Shown here in pieces: positions 37,347 to 51,591 of a stretch of 64,000 nucleotides of DNA. The translations under genes and the position numbers were made by a program. How positions within the stretch are numbered: position 1 is the stretch's first letter; each line of letters begins with the position of its first letter. A model generated the notes under the pieces. That model searched no databases. It saw only the letters and a program-made list of their open reading frames with translations, and was not told the origin of the DNA. Origin of the DNA: Motacilla alba alba (Eukaryota > Chordata > Aves > Passeriformes > Motacillidae); NCBI RefSeq assembly GCF_015832195.1, contig NC_052019.1, forward strand, positions 45,387,016 through 45,451,015, read 5' to 3'.

Positions 37347-40300
37347 CAATCTCTCATGTAAGGATAAAGGGGATGGTGGCATATGAGCTTTGAGCTCAAG
37401 CCAACTTTAAGCAGCAAACTTTTGCACTGATGCAGCTTCTCAACAGTGGTTAGTATCAAGGAAAAGGAAAAATTTCAGATCTCCTACTGAAGCACTGGTA
37501 AGAACAGGGTTCTCAGCCATGCAGCATGAAAATTAGCAAGAAATGTAAAGATGAAAAGGGAATTAAAAAAAATATATATATTAAGAATTGCAAACATAAA
37601 AGAATTTGAGGGGAGGACTACCCCAAATATTCGCCTGCTACGGAAAGCTTTTCTGTGATGGGAGAAAACAAACAAAAAGGAAGTCCTATCATTAATAACA
37701 TTTTCTAAAACATTCTTATCAGTAAAAACTAATACACCTCAACCTACCTTGCTCTAAATGGTTCCAACTGAGTTCTCTCTTAACACAAGTACTACTTTCC
37801 AAAAAAGCCATCAAAAATACCTCATTATGTCCTTCTATCAGTAGCACAACAGACTATCATATTAGAAAAACTGAAAGTGAGAAAGAAATATAAAGTGAGT
37901 TGGGATGAATATTACTATTTCTCACCTTTCTCTGTCATTTCTTTTTGGTCAGATTATCTGCTTTGCTTCTTGTATTTAGACACGTAAGTATGTAAATAGG
38001 CTCCTAATTTTCTGATTGCTTTATGTGTATGATAGTCATTTAATTAAGAATTTAATAGCACTTTTTTTAAAAATTGTTTTCTTAGGAACACAAACCTGCT
38101 TGAAGCCCTTAATGTCAGGCAAATCTTTCTGTCATTGCATTATTGCATGAGAGAATATAAACAAACTCACACACAACTCTCTGACAGGGACATACTCTAA
38201 ATTGCTACCTGCTTAGTAAACCTCTATGGAGGTCCTAAGCTGTTTCAGATGAGAGTAGATGTTTGATCAGATGCACGAAGGTTATTTTAAGTAAGCATGC
38301 AACTATCTTGTCTGGTCTTTCAACAACTAGATACTTCTACAAAGACCCACGGGAATGGGGGAATTCTACTTTAGTAGACTTAGCAAGGGTCCTGGAGGAC
38401 TTGCTAAGAATGCTAAATAAACAAGATCTCCCATTCCACCCAGCCACAAAGAGCTAACAAGCCCCGTGCCCCCCTTCCTGTCCTCCGGCAGGCTGTACCT
38501 CCCACCGGCAGCCCACACTCATCAATACACAGGAGCAGCAGATATCGCACACCAGATCCTGCTGTGATGAGCAAACACCAATCAACAGCCCCATTAACCT
38601 CCAGAGGACGGTATAGTTTGTTTACAGTAAATACTAGAGCACTGCCAGCGGACGGATGAACAGGAAATGCTGAGGAGGCTTTTTCCTGAGCTTCTGCTTC
38701 AGGAACATTTGGAAGTTTTGGGTCTGTGGGCCAGTCTTGGGTATAGCTTTCTTTCTTTAAAAAAGAAAACAACCTGATGAAAATTCAGTTGTTTAAAATT
38801 AACAGTAATTTAAGTTGGGTTGTTTTTTTTTTTTGTTCAAGAACCTTCAGTCAGAATGACTACATTTGCAAAAGCAACTGTTGACAAACAACATATATAG
38901 CATTTTTCATGGGATTATCAAGGGAGAGTGCTAACTGTCATTAATTAAGCATTATCCAGCTTTATGCAGATGTTTGTTTTTGTTCTCCAGCCCGTCAATA
39001 CTTTGCTTTGACACGCAGTGTGAACTGGAATCACCAAGCTTCGCATCCAGGACCAGCAGACTGTGGAAGGGATTTGGGTGAATACTACAGTTTAGAGAAA
39101 AGAATGAGATGTTGGGAGAGTTTTAGGGAGAAGATCCAAGAAATTCTGAAATCCACCTGTACATTGTTACCACCTGAGTGGCACACTGGAGTGAGTCCCC
39201 CTCTCCTAGACACTTAGGGGAAAGATTGCTTCCTCCTTTGCACACAGCCTACTGACTGCTCTGTTTGGAGACTGGATTTGCTTTTGACCCTTTGTTAACA
39301 AAGACAATATAATTTATTATGCACACATATCTGCAGTCAGAATACGTACACTGCAAGTAGCTGATCTCATTCTTTGCTCAAGTAACACGTGACTTGGACA
39401 TTAGTCCAAATGTTGCTCTTTTTTGCTTGCAACCAGTGATGGAATGGAAAATGAAGTCTTAGTAGCCTCGCAGAAATTAGCTTGAGTTTGAGCTCGGGGG
39501 GAGAGTTGAATTTCTTATCTTGAGGTGAGATGTAAAACAGTAGTTGAAGGATGACTACTTAACCCATCTCTAGGGTGGCTAAGTACCTGGCAAATGGGAA
39601 GGGGAACCTATTAGATTGGGCAATGGAAAAGTTTCTGTACTTTTTTATTAGTTAATTTTTCTAAATAAAGAATCAGGAAATGACTAGTGCAAAATGCCCA
39701 TCAAATGTGATATTAAATTATTAATACATTAATAAATTTTTTTCTACATGATTCAATGAAGTTTCTATACAGGACAGGCATCAATTTCTTCTAAAATCCC
39801 TAAAAGTTTTGAATCCACTGCCAGGCATGTTTGTAACACTTCAGATGAGCCGCACTCATCACCTCAGAAATGAGGGGAAGTCTGTTATGACAGTTAACCA
39901 AAAAACAAACTACATGTCAGCAGCTGCATGACCACAGCATCCCGGTGTGGAATATAACTGAACGAAAGCATTCAAATTTCAAAACTAATTTTCAGAATGT
40001 TTCAATATTGTGGTACATATTTATCTGTATAACCCCTGGCTCCTGGACACTTTTCCAAGTAACATGTATAATACATTCAAATTCATGTATGTTTGAGTCC
40101 ACCAAGAAAAGTATTTGTAAGTCACAGTGTATGATGATAAGTGGACAAATGTTACATGGTAAAATGCTTATAGAAACCAGGTTGAAAGAGCTTCTCAGGG
40201 GTTAGGCTTCTTCATCCACCCTTCCATTAACTTAATTAAGCTAACCCATAGGTTTACAAGCCTGGGGGATCTAGAGAACTTGATCTGTAAAGGAAAATAA

Positions 40301-42664
40301 AGGGTTTAATCACCAGGACAGGTTTCCCAAGTTGTCATGGCTCTAGTGTTTATAACCTGCACACTTACATAAACCCAAACTTCCATTACTTGCCCGAGAG
40401 TCTCAGATCAATATTATAGATAAAGGTAAAGCTTAAGGTAAACGATTACCCTATAAGATGATGGGAATAGTAATTTTAGTGAACATCAAACACATTTGGA
40501 TACAGTAAGCTAGCACAGACATAATAAATTCATCAGCTATTTCTGCTGATTGATCTGTATTCCAGTTTAATTAGCCATGAAAGAGTCAATTTTTTTTTTT
40601 CTGAAGCCTTTCCTCCCCCTCTTTTTTGTTACAGATCACTGCCACAAAGGATAATCCCCAGCTGTCAAGTTAAGGAAATTTAAAAGGTAGATTCCAAAAA
40701 AAAATCGTTACCAGTCATGAATTCATTTTCATATATACCAGTTATACTTATTTCCCAATGACTTTTGTTGGAAAATCACATCTGAAAATAAAGTGATGCC
40801 CTTAAACTATTATTTTAAAATACTTGGAAAGCAGAGTAGCTTGATAGAGTGGAAATAATGGAGTAGCAAGCCAGAAGTTCTGTGGAGCAGCACAAAACCT
40901 AAAATCTTTTTGTTGGTTAACTTTCAGCAAACATCCTTAACCAGTACCAAATCAGTACTGCAGATCTGTCTGGCATAAGAAAGGACAAATCTATTTCATA
41001 GAGAGGATACTACTTCATTCCTGAAAAACAAATAAATAAAAAAAAACCAGTGCCACAAAGGCAACCAGAAAATTCACAAAGAGTACCCATGCTTGTTTTA
41101 ACTTGACACTACAAAAGAAGAGACAAGGAACAATAGTGAGGTCCAGCTGTTGTTTTTCTTGAAGAAGTCCCAGCTCCTCATGCAGAGAAACTACACTTGA
41201 GATGAGCTGGCTGAGACAAATGTTCTGTCTACACTTTAAATGGCAGCTGGTTATTAAATGACTCCCAATAGGATGAACACTTGCTATTGACAATAAGGTA
41301 ATATAAGGACCATGCAGTGCAATCAGGATGGGAATGTGAATGAAAAATCTTTAATCTGAAATTACAGCTGTCAGGGCCATATTATAAAACATGAAAGTTG
41401 CATCTGCACTTAGAATTAATGTGTCCCAAAAGCCAAGTTTCTCATAAAGGGCATCTTGCAGATACATCTTTTATAAATAGACTACTGGTCTTCCGTAAAT
41501 CAAACCGAACCGTAGCCTATACTAAGGAATTAAAAGGGTCACCTCTTCTGGGGTTGGTATTTGTTGAACAGTATTTGGTAAAAATGAACATTGATTTACA
41601 AAGTCCAACAGATACTGGTAATAGTATTACTTTAGAATGATATTCACTGACTCCAATGTGTCAAACAAATTACTTCAGTTCTTTTATCATCAGCCTCCAT
41701 GTGTAAAAAGCATCTTTCTCAAAGTAAGGAAGCATTTTCAAAGGAACTGCTATTTAACAATCTGAGTTAACAGAGCATTGAACAAACACATACAGTACTT
41801 TTTATTTCATATAGTTCAGATAAATGGGCAGGCATATCCCTGTGCGGGCATACTAAGCCTAGTTTGATGGAGCCAGTTTAAGATCAGACATATGGCACAA
41901 TTAGTTACCTGCTCTATTCCATGGCCTCATAGGTTACAAGGATCCCTCCAGTTCATTTCCCATGAAATGGCTGAGCTGTCTCCATTGGCTGAATCTTTGC
42001 ACACATTTTGTGACAGCTCTTCTTGTGATCAAGAATGAGCCATATTTCTGCATTTAGTGATAATGTGTTTTGAACATCTCAGGAAGCCAGCAAGAAAAGA
42101 TTCCCCAAAAAGTCAAATTGTCACTCAGTGTCTTTAATAACTCATGAGGAAAAAACCCACCTTTGATACTACTCCAGCATACACAGTAGCAGGTGACAGA
42201 ATTTAGCTAAGGTGAATGGCTCCAGCAACCAAAACTTTAAAACTAATAAACTTAATGGTTCAGGTTATGAAAAAGATGCACACTCCTACAGTCTTTGTAA
42301 GGGTGAATTATTGAATGAAACCCAGTGACAAATACGGGCCAAAGAGCAGAACTCCAGTGGAACTGTGTACACTCCTTCTTAATTGGGGTTTGGGCAATGC
42401 TTGGTGGAAAATGAGAGGTCACAAGTTTTCTGGTCCCTTTGTTCTCATTAACCAAGTCTTCCACACTCAAGTCTAAACACATGATTCAGCTTCTTTTTAA
42501 GACCCAATTTACCACCATTTGAGTTCTTCCTGCCTTCTTATGCCCCACCCAAAGTGCTGTCAAGATGCAAGAGCTACATCCTCTGCACGGAATCTGCCTC
42601 TTTGCCCTGAAAACAGCCAGCATGCTGCATGCCAGTCTTAGCAGACCATTGGGTAGTTGAGATT

Positions 42665-42682
42665 AAACAAAACAAAACAAAA
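42665..42682 (+). repeat. Short (AAAAC)n microsatellite
   Basis: About three and a half units of aaaac on the plus strand. It is too short to be more than an ordinary microsatellite. Confidence 0.8.
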
Positions 42683-42868
42683 GAGCATTTCATTGATGAT
42701 AAATTAAAAACCACTAATAAAAATTTAAATCAGCCGTACATACTATGAAGGATATTTACCAAAGAAATTAATTAACCTTGCATAAATATTTCTTTGTACT
42801 CAGATACAAAGTAATGTTATCTTTCCTCAATAGGAGCACAGTGGACACTTCAAGACCAAGTGATGAAC

Positions 42869-42889
42869 TTTTACAATACAATTGTAAAA
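42869..42889. repeat. Inverted repeat, 9-bp stem, 3-base loop
   Basis: The arms ttttacaat and attgtaaaa are perfectly complementary and separated by aca. One or so of these is expected by chance in a window this size. No U-run or RNA gene context supports a functional hairpin. Confidence 0.8.
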
Positions 42890-43464
42890 ATCCGTTGCCT
42901 GATTGCAAACCAAGAGGTCTGCCATTTCTGTTATAAAAAACTAAAAGTCAAGTTCTGTAAGCCCAATGGTGATGATTAACAGGAAGATATAATTAAAACA
43001 TTTTTAGAATAGCAAATGGAAATAGTGTTCTCTGCGGTCTCATTAATTAAAGTAGGCATACCATTCTCAAATTAACTCTAAATTCAATTAAGAGCTTTTT
43101 TCCCCTTCATCTCACAGCATTCAGAAGGTTGCTTAGATGTTTTCTGCCATCATCCAGAAACCCCTAACCTTTAAAATGAGGTAAATAAATTTGTAGGAAA
43201 GGGCCCTGAAAAACAGGCGACTGAAGGCTCAAAAATATATTTTTAGAAGTTAATTTTCTTTTACCTTTTTATAGCTATGGCGTTTTTCCCCCTCACATTC
43301 CAAATTATTTTATAGTGCCTCTCAACTTTGTTAAATTCATCACATTTCACCCTTGAAGTACCTCAGAGCGGGGTGTTGAGTTCTCCTAAGGTATCAGCTG
43401 AAAAGAGCATTAGCATCTGTCCTGCAGGCACATAAAATCATTTTCATTTGTCTAACATTTCTGA

Positions 43465-43487
43465 GATAACTCTCACTGAGAGTTATC
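43465..43487. repeat. Inverted repeat, 10-bp stem, 3-base loop
   Basis: The arms gataactctc (43465-43474) and gagagttatc (43478-43487) are perfectly complementary around the loop act. It is the longest tight perfect hairpin I found. The arms contain the GATA-like word gataa/ttatc on both sides, so it could present a palindromic pair of GATA-type sites, but this is inference. Confidence 0.85.
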
Positions 43488-46400
43488 AAATACAAGAGTA
43501 AGTCAGCCTAGAATAATGTGGAACAACATCTGTGAATATAACTTTTAAGGAAGAAATCATATTTGATAAAGAATAAGGTTGCCTTAAGGAAACAATTTCA
43601 GTCTTATGAGATTGAGAGAGATCAATGAAGAAGGAAAAAGAATATTTTTAAGGACTCCAACAAAACAAATGAAGATATTAAGCTCTCAGTAAAGTCAGTA
43701 AATTAACACAATCCTCCTAAAAACAGGTAAAAAAAATTAGTGTAAATTCATTGTTCAGTCAGTTCCCCATTAAAAGGGGTTGAGAAACTAACAAAGATAC
43801 TAATTCATTATCAAATCTCTGGGTATGAATTTATTCAAGGACAGGTGGCCCTAAGCATTACTCCTACTTACTGTAAAAAAAAAAAGAAAAACCACAAAAT
43901 CGAAGATGAAAAGCAGCAAAGGCAGATGTGCATTTGAGTTTTGTTACCTGGCCCATTTATTTGTATTATCTATCTGGGAGGTCCTGTCTTTTAAAGATTT
44001 TAAGCTCTTAAGAGTGGAGGCCATCATTAGCTTATATGTTTGCTTAGTGTCTAGCATAAGAGAGTAAGACTGGCTGACAGCTCTAGGCCACAAATACAAT
44101 TAGGATTTAAATAAAGAGTCAATTTGGGTTTGTAACGAGACTCATGAGAAAGGGCTCTGCAGCAGTCATGCATCTATAACAGACAGGGAAGCAAAGACAG
44201 ATTTTTTCATACTTTCTGAACAGCTTAGTAATTATTTTCAACAGGAAAGAGATAAAAACAATTACAACAGAAAAGACCTTAACACAGATGAAAGAAATAA
44301 ATGAACAAAAATTTTTGAAGCTCTGTGTCTGAATACAATTCTTTCACCTGGTCATTTCTTTGATTCCCAAGCACAGCAGTATTCAGCATGGTCAGAAATC
44401 CATGAACCAATTAAATAAAAAAAGGTTGCACCATTTTCTTGAGAGAAGCATCCATTCTAACTGAAAATTAAAAACCTTATGCATTTGCAAAAACCCAAAC
44501 CCAAATAACTGAAACCTACAGGTTGTAGCCTCATGTATCTCTGTTAAAGCAGAATTAATGTATCAGATTATGGAGTCCATCCTTGCACCATGTATACCCT
44601 TTTTGAGGCTCTCTGAGAATGCTGCTTTAGGCCACTGGGTCATGTTTTCAAGGCTTCATGCCATTGGTCCATTTAGATTATGATAAAGCTTCATTCTACC
44701 AACATTTTAAGTACTGTATTTATCTTCCAAGAACTTTGAAGCACAGAGAGAAAGACTATTATGTAACTAATTTCTACATTTCTCCACAGTAGTGTATGTA
44801 TGGGAGCACTTCCAGCCAGGAGAATTGATCCCACATGCATTTAAGATGTCAAGGAAAACTTATTTAGTAACCAGTCACACTTGAATATTCTCTATTCCAC
44901 TTGAAGCAAAACTGCAGACAATCTTTTTGCTCTCTGTAACAAATGCTACCACTATTGAAATATCAAAGTGCTCTTTTTATCTGAGACATAGCTTCCCTGG
45001 GCACCATGTTTCCTACTGAAACAACTGCTCACATTTTTTTCTTAATCATAAAGCAAGGGTCAGAAGTCCCATAGTGGGAAATGTGCCAGGGAAATGAATT
45101 ACACAGAAAATGTAAACAAGTTCTTCCCTGTCTTTACCTAAATGCTGGCCGTTTCTATTAGTAGATGTTTCAGCCAATCTCTTACTTGAGGAAGAGAGAA
45201 GGAGCAGAAGAGAGGCAGGAGCAAGGGCTGAATGTCCCATTAATGAACACAGGATTGTACCACTCATTGAATAAAAAAATCCAGACAATTTTTGAATTAA
45301 TTAATTTGATAAACTTAAATTCCTTGTGAACTGAGAGGTGCATCCTCAAAATAAGATCTGTCTCTGAAGCATATGGATACAACAGAATACATTTTGCCAT
45401 GGTAAGTTTGGACTTGGAAGATGAACCTCCAGACAAAAAATACATTATTCCTTGCCTTTCTTGTGTTATCCTTTTTGTCCAGGAAAAGAAAACTGAATTT
45501 AAGTAATACTGCACAATTCTGGCAAGAAGTACTTCCTAAAAGAATAGATTTTCAGCTTTAAACAGCTTCTATTATTATTCAAGGTAAACATTTTTGAAAC
45601 TACTTTTCCAACATTTCCTTAGTCTTAGACTAAATAAATCAAAAGCTAAAACTTTTAGCAAACCTGGCAAACCTGCAGCTCCTAAATCTGACAGACTGTC
45701 CCCAGCATGTTGTTTCTCTTTCTTGACTACAAGGCAACCAGAATGAGAGAATGCAGCTGTCTTCTGTGCAAAGGCACTGCCCAGAGCCTGCCAACTCTGG
45801 GGCTGTTCAGCACCTTCAGAGAACCCCAGCCACACAATTTTTTTTTCTATAAATCAGATTCCCAGAGTGTTCAGTGAGGGATTCCCTGGCTCAAATCACT
45901 GTCAAGATAAAAATGAAAGCAGTAGTTGCACTTGCAGGGGTGTCCAGATGGGGTGGTGTAGTGGCACCTCAGCAGACACATTTTAGAAAGAGGAACAGGA
46001 TCCCATTTTCCCCCTCTTGCCTCCCCCTGTTCAAGAAGCTCACATGGAAGCACAGGAAGAATGGCTGCCAGGGCAGAGTAGGAGAGGGAAGATGCCACCA
46101 TGGTTTTGTTTCAAAGATTTCAAAAATTACCTTTCCAATTAAAAGGGTTCCTGCTTGGACTTATATTTATAAACAAAGTTGTGCAGCCCTGCCTGGTGCA
46201 CTAACTGTATTTTCCACATGGGCATATATTGCATTTACAAAGTAATTGTTCTGGATATCTCTTTCCGGGAAAAGTATGCCAGAAATCTTAAATACATTAA
46301 ATGTCATCTTACTGTGAAGCAAGTTAATCTTGTGACATTATTTTTCTTGTTAACTAGCTACTGTACTGAACTAAATTACCAAGAAAATCAATTACAATCT

Positions 46401-48291
46401 AACCAATGCAATCAAATTTGTATTACAATTCATACTTTAAATAAAAAATGTTCTCATTGGAGCTTCAGCTTATTTTTAAAAAAGGGTTGACGTGGCATTG
46501 TGTCTTGTATTTGAAAGCTATCTTTTCCTATTAATTTGCTTTGAACAAACAAGCAAAAAATGATGAAAATCAAAAGCAAGTTCTTGCTCATGCCTCTCCC
46601 ACACATTTTCAGCTGTGTGTGCAAGCAGTTAAAACATGCAAATGCAGTTTGGAGGAAATTCGACATCTCTATTATAGATGAAAGGTAAACAAAAGCAGAT
46701 GAAGGATTAGTGCAATTCCAAATTTAAGATATTGCTCTCAGTGACTTATAATAAAGTGGTGTTGCATACGGTGGCATGTTTTAGATGACATTTCAATTGT
46801 ACAAGCAATTTGCATTCTATCTGACATTAAATAACGTTCTCATTATTATGAATTCTGGCAGCATCCCCGTCTCCATAGCATAAAGATATGAACTACGAGG
46901 CACATCTTAATGAAGGGAGTAAGTTTTCCTGTCAATCTGAAATGCAAGACAAGGCTGTACCTGGGCTAAACCTCTGGTAACATTATTGTGAGTTGCCCAC
47001 TTCTGACATAGTACAAATCTTCAGCTAAAGCATTCTTCTTATTAAATAAAGATCTATAACTGAACACATGTATCTGTAATATCACTACAATCCAAAGAAA
47101 ATTAAAAGACAGATTATGTCCAGGATATTACATGCACCACCACAGAGCACTGTGAGAATCTGGTATGATCCTGTTGCTAAGATACCTGGCTAATGCCACG
47201 GAAACAAGCCCTTCGTACTAATCTAGCACAATCCATGCATGCTTCCACATATTTTGGCAGGGGAAAGTAGGAGTCCACTGACAATGGCTTGGGATATTGC
47301 TAGCCAGTGCTCCTGAATTTATACATTTTTTATCTCTTGCTGGTAAGCTTCAGCAATCTGAGCGAAATAAGAAATGTAACACTCTGTTAATGGCATTTGG
47401 TTGCTTTATGCCATTTAAAACAAGTAAGATTACTTTTTATCCTCCTACATAGTCAATAAAAGTTGCTTAAAAAAGGTAATTATTTAAGTGCTTTTGGTTG
47501 CAAAATTGCAGTGGTCCCAAAAATGACTGTTCTTAATCTTTGTGATTTATACTGTAATATGCACATAAATGACTATCTGCATTTGCTGTCTCCATTGCTG
47601 TCTTCAAGGAGACTCGAACAGTTTCCTCGGGTGCATACTGAATAAGCAATCGGACAAAGTGGAATTATTTTAACACAAATAACTCACAAGTCTGTACTAT
47701 TTAAATCTGCTTTGAGACTCTTAGCCCACAAATAGCTCTTTGCCTAGTAGACTGAAAAAAAGAGTGAGGAAAAGGGAAAGGGGAAAATAACACAAAAAAC
47801 CAAACAAACCTAGTCATTCCATGATGTGTGTAAAAATCTTACATGAAAGAACACCACTTCATCAAGCAGCCTGGCTAGACTGCAAACATATGGCCAAGCA
47901 ACCTAACTGTTATACATATTCTTTTTAAATGTAAAAGAGGCATGTCTTTACTGACGAAAAAGTGCGTTAATAAAATGTTCCTAATTTAAATTCAACAAGA
48001 ATTTAAAAAAAGAGAATATAAACACACTCCCCATCCTTTTTGCAATGCAATCTCCCCTAAGAATCAGTGACAGTAGCTCTGCTGAGCTCAAGTTATGATA
48101 ACAATAACTTTTGCAGATGTTCATAGCTGTCAAGTATTATTCACTAACATATCAGATGTGATAAAAAGTAAAAACAGAAGAATTCCTCTGTAGTAATCAG
48201 TTGAAGTTAAGAAGGCAGAGGTCATACATTAATCCCTAACTATAAAATAGTATACTGTAGAGGAATAATAGAAATATTATAATAGAACAAG

Positions 48292-48305
48292 CGCACAATT
48301 GTGCG
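48292..48305. repeat. 14-bp perfect palindrome with two CpG
   Basis: The sequence cgcacaattgtgcg is its own reverse complement. It carries a CpG at each end in otherwise CpG-poor DNA. A few 14-base palindromes are expected by chance, so only the CpG content makes it notable. Confidence 0.85.
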
Positions 48306-51300
48306 TAGCTACATGTATATTAGTACATGAAAGATGTTTTTTTTTTCCACCTATGTCTACTTCCATTTCATTAATAGACCCAATATTTTTTTTTTTTCTG
48401 AAAGGAACACATGCACTTCAGATTGCAGCGCCTAAAAATTATTTTTATTCACTTTAAAATTACAGTTTGTTTTGTTTCACTTTCTCACTTTTATTCCATT
48501 CCACAGACTCCAAAGGCTGTTTTTCAAGCTGTAAAAGGACTTAAAAGATTCCCAGCATCATTTGCAGGGTTATGACAATTGCACATCATGTCATACTCTT
48601 TACTGCTATTGGGGAAAAAAACACTACATTTACTGAGACAGGCCATATAGGATGCAAAAAACCCAATGTACAGACAAATGGCCATTTCTTTATTCAGAAT
48701 GATTTTTTATCTTTTGGAGTCTTTAGGGACTTTTTTGTAGTAAAACTATTTCTGAATAACTACCTTAGGGCAGCATACAAGGGTAACTGTATTATAAAAG
48801 AGGAGCTTGTTCATGACAAAGAAGAAATAAATCAATAACAGGTGCAAGTATCTCAGAAACTGTTACTTCAACATAAATTGTCCCTGTAAGAAGGACAGAA
48901 AAATGTTTTTACAAACCTTTTACTTTTTTCAATTCTCACTGGAATCCAAGTCAGAAGAGAAAATGGCTGTTTGCTTAGAATAAAGTGTCTGAGCTATCTA
49001 TGTGAACCTGACTGTAATGGCAAAGGATGGTGTGGATCAATATCCATCTTCTTCATTCCTGAAGTAATAACTTTCAATAGGAAAATCTATTTACTTTTAC
49101 TTACCTTTATTTTATTTCATTTTGCTTTAAAGAAGTCCATTCCAGAGGGAGGGTTTAGGTTGCAAACAGCAGTTAACAAACTGATGATTTAACTAAGGAC
49201 TATAGGCCAGTAATCATGTTATCATTCTCCATAGCCATTGGTCAGGGTTAAGAAGAAACACATTTACTTGGAAAATTTATTTATTATATAAGCAATCAGT
49301 ATTACGAGCCATTTAAGGCGTACAACCTCCCTATGTATAGCCCATATTGGAAAGGTCAATAAGAACCAAAGGGTAATTTGTCCAGTCCTTATTTACAACG
49401 TGCCCAGAACTGGCCAAGCTTCTCTCTGCAGAAGCAAATGCTCCCAAGAATTCCATGCACTCAAATGGCTGCCTCTGAGCCCCACACCCATGACAGCCAA
49501 CCTGACCTCGAGCATCAACACAGCCTTTTCCTTGGAGCTGCTGGCCACCAGAGCCAGCTTGTATCCTTATTCAAGAGAAAGTCTGCCGTGTGCAATTTGG
49601 CAGTGGGAAATTGCTTTTTCTCCATTAAAATGCAGGGATGAATCATTCAGCTCTTCTGGACAAATTTCTCAGATCCAAATATTTTTTAAAAAACCAAATG
49701 GAGCAAGGATGAGAGGGAGAGGGGAAGAAGGACAAAACAAACTTTTCTATTTTCCAGTTAAATGAATTGACTCTCAACAAATTTGCATTCTCAAGATAAA
49801 TCATATGGCTCACATGACTTTTCATGTTATATTGCTTTTATCAGTCTAAACAGGATATTTATTTACCTTTTCAGCTCTCTGTCAGCAACAAAACAAAAGT
49901 TTATGACAGCACTTTTGGTATAGCCCGATTTTCTTATTATTAGGGGTGTTCATTTTAATGATGCTCTAAAATGCTGCATCAGATAGCACAGCATCTTTCT
50001 AGTAAACACTGTTTTCAAGCTTCATTCATTATCTAGAGCACAGTGAAAGGCTTACTTATTTTAAATTCAGTTGAGAAGCTGAAGCTCATTAGAAATTTAA
50101 AATATTTAAAAGTACATTTGTGTTTTCTGCAGTCACTCATTTCCCTCCCTACTCCTAAAATCACCTAATCCGAAATTAAATCAAGACTGCAATTTGCCCC
50201 TTGCTTAATATTAAGCAACCATCTGTCTTTCCTTAATATAAATTTTTGTGACTGTGGTAGCAACAGCATCCCTCACTGTTCACAGCCATGTCAATATTGA
50301 AGTCCAAATAAAAGAGGCTGCAAGAGAGACTAGAAAGACAACACTTTATTCACACTGCGAATTTTATTAATAATAATTGCTAATTAATCTTAACTGAAGA
50401 AGCAGTGTAAAACCCCATGTCTGAATTCCAGGTTCTCACATAAATCTCAAAGCACTCAGAGTGTGTTTTTGTAACTAAGAAAGAGATCACCAGCATTAAA
50501 ACCCTGCTTATATCAACTGCAGGATGGGAAATAAATTAGAGACTCTACTCTCTTTAGAATTTGAAGGGAAACATATACTAATATAGATGTAACCTGGTAA
50601 GACAATTAATTGCAAATTAATATTTGCAGAATACTAAGGATAAGCAAGATTTGATTGTCACTAATGTCTGCATATTTATTGGAAAGCAGATTGTGTGACT
50701 GTGTGTGCAATGAATAAATGAACCCCAACCGTACAATTTTCCATGTAGGTTATACAAGTAGAATTTTCATTTTTACATCTTTATTTTCACTGCTATCCGG
50801 ATAATAGAAAAAAAAATGCAATCACATACCAAAGTATTAGTGCATATATCGCTTCAACACAGAAGTCAACTATTGAAGCTAAACAGAAGCCACAATAAAT
50901 CTGAAGAAAAGCCATTGACAATTTTATAAAAAATAAAGAATAGTTTCACTTGTTAAAAGGCACCAAGGGATTAGAAAAAATATTCAGGGTCTTAAAGGTT
51001 TTAGAAGGTTGGTGGGTTTGGGTCTTGAAAACAGTAATTTTTATTCATTGGTTTTTTTACCTGCAACAAATTTTGTTATGAAATTTCATCCACCATTTTA
51101 TTTCTCCTTATATTGAGCTGAAACTCAAAATAATTGAAACAAGGTAGAGACATCAGGAATTAATTAAGGTTATTGCAGGAAAATCACAATATGTAATCAA
51201 TGTTTCTGAGCTTAAGGAGTCCAGGTAAAGAATTAGTGCTGCTGTACAGAAGGAGCTGTGTTACAGTAAAACGCAGATGAAATATCTACTAGGGTAAGTA

Positions 51301-51591
51301 GTGAGTTAGAGGCTTTAGACATAATTATGCTATATATAATTTAAAGCTCAACTTCAAAGCAAGTAAGTGCTATTAATTATCCTCTGCCCAACACAGCTCT
51401 TAAAATGTCAAATTAAAAAAGACTATTGGTAATTGTATAAGTTATGGCAAACTAGCTCCCTCCAGCAGTGACAGGAGACAGCAAGAAAAAGCAAGATATA
51501 CCTTTCCTCTCTGATATTTACAGCTACTTGTTCTTCATGCAGATCAAGAAAGCAATAATGCTTGTACTGAATTTCCTCAGCCCTCTTTCAG

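Larger units (their letters stand above)
30580..51591. other. Long unique non-coding stretch, no gene seen
   Basis: About 21 kb of AT-rich DNA with no recognised gene and no confidently recognised transposable element, which is strikingly repeat-poor. Open frames are all 123 codons or fewer and none has a recognisable domain, including those near 38413-38772, 45874-46245 and 49400-49765. Small tandem duplications, simple repeats and hairpins inside it are listed separately. The segment at 46690-46880 has the look of conserved non-coding DNA, with moderate complexity and homeodomain- or octamer-like words such as caatttgcat, but this cannot be tested here. Confidence 0.6.
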
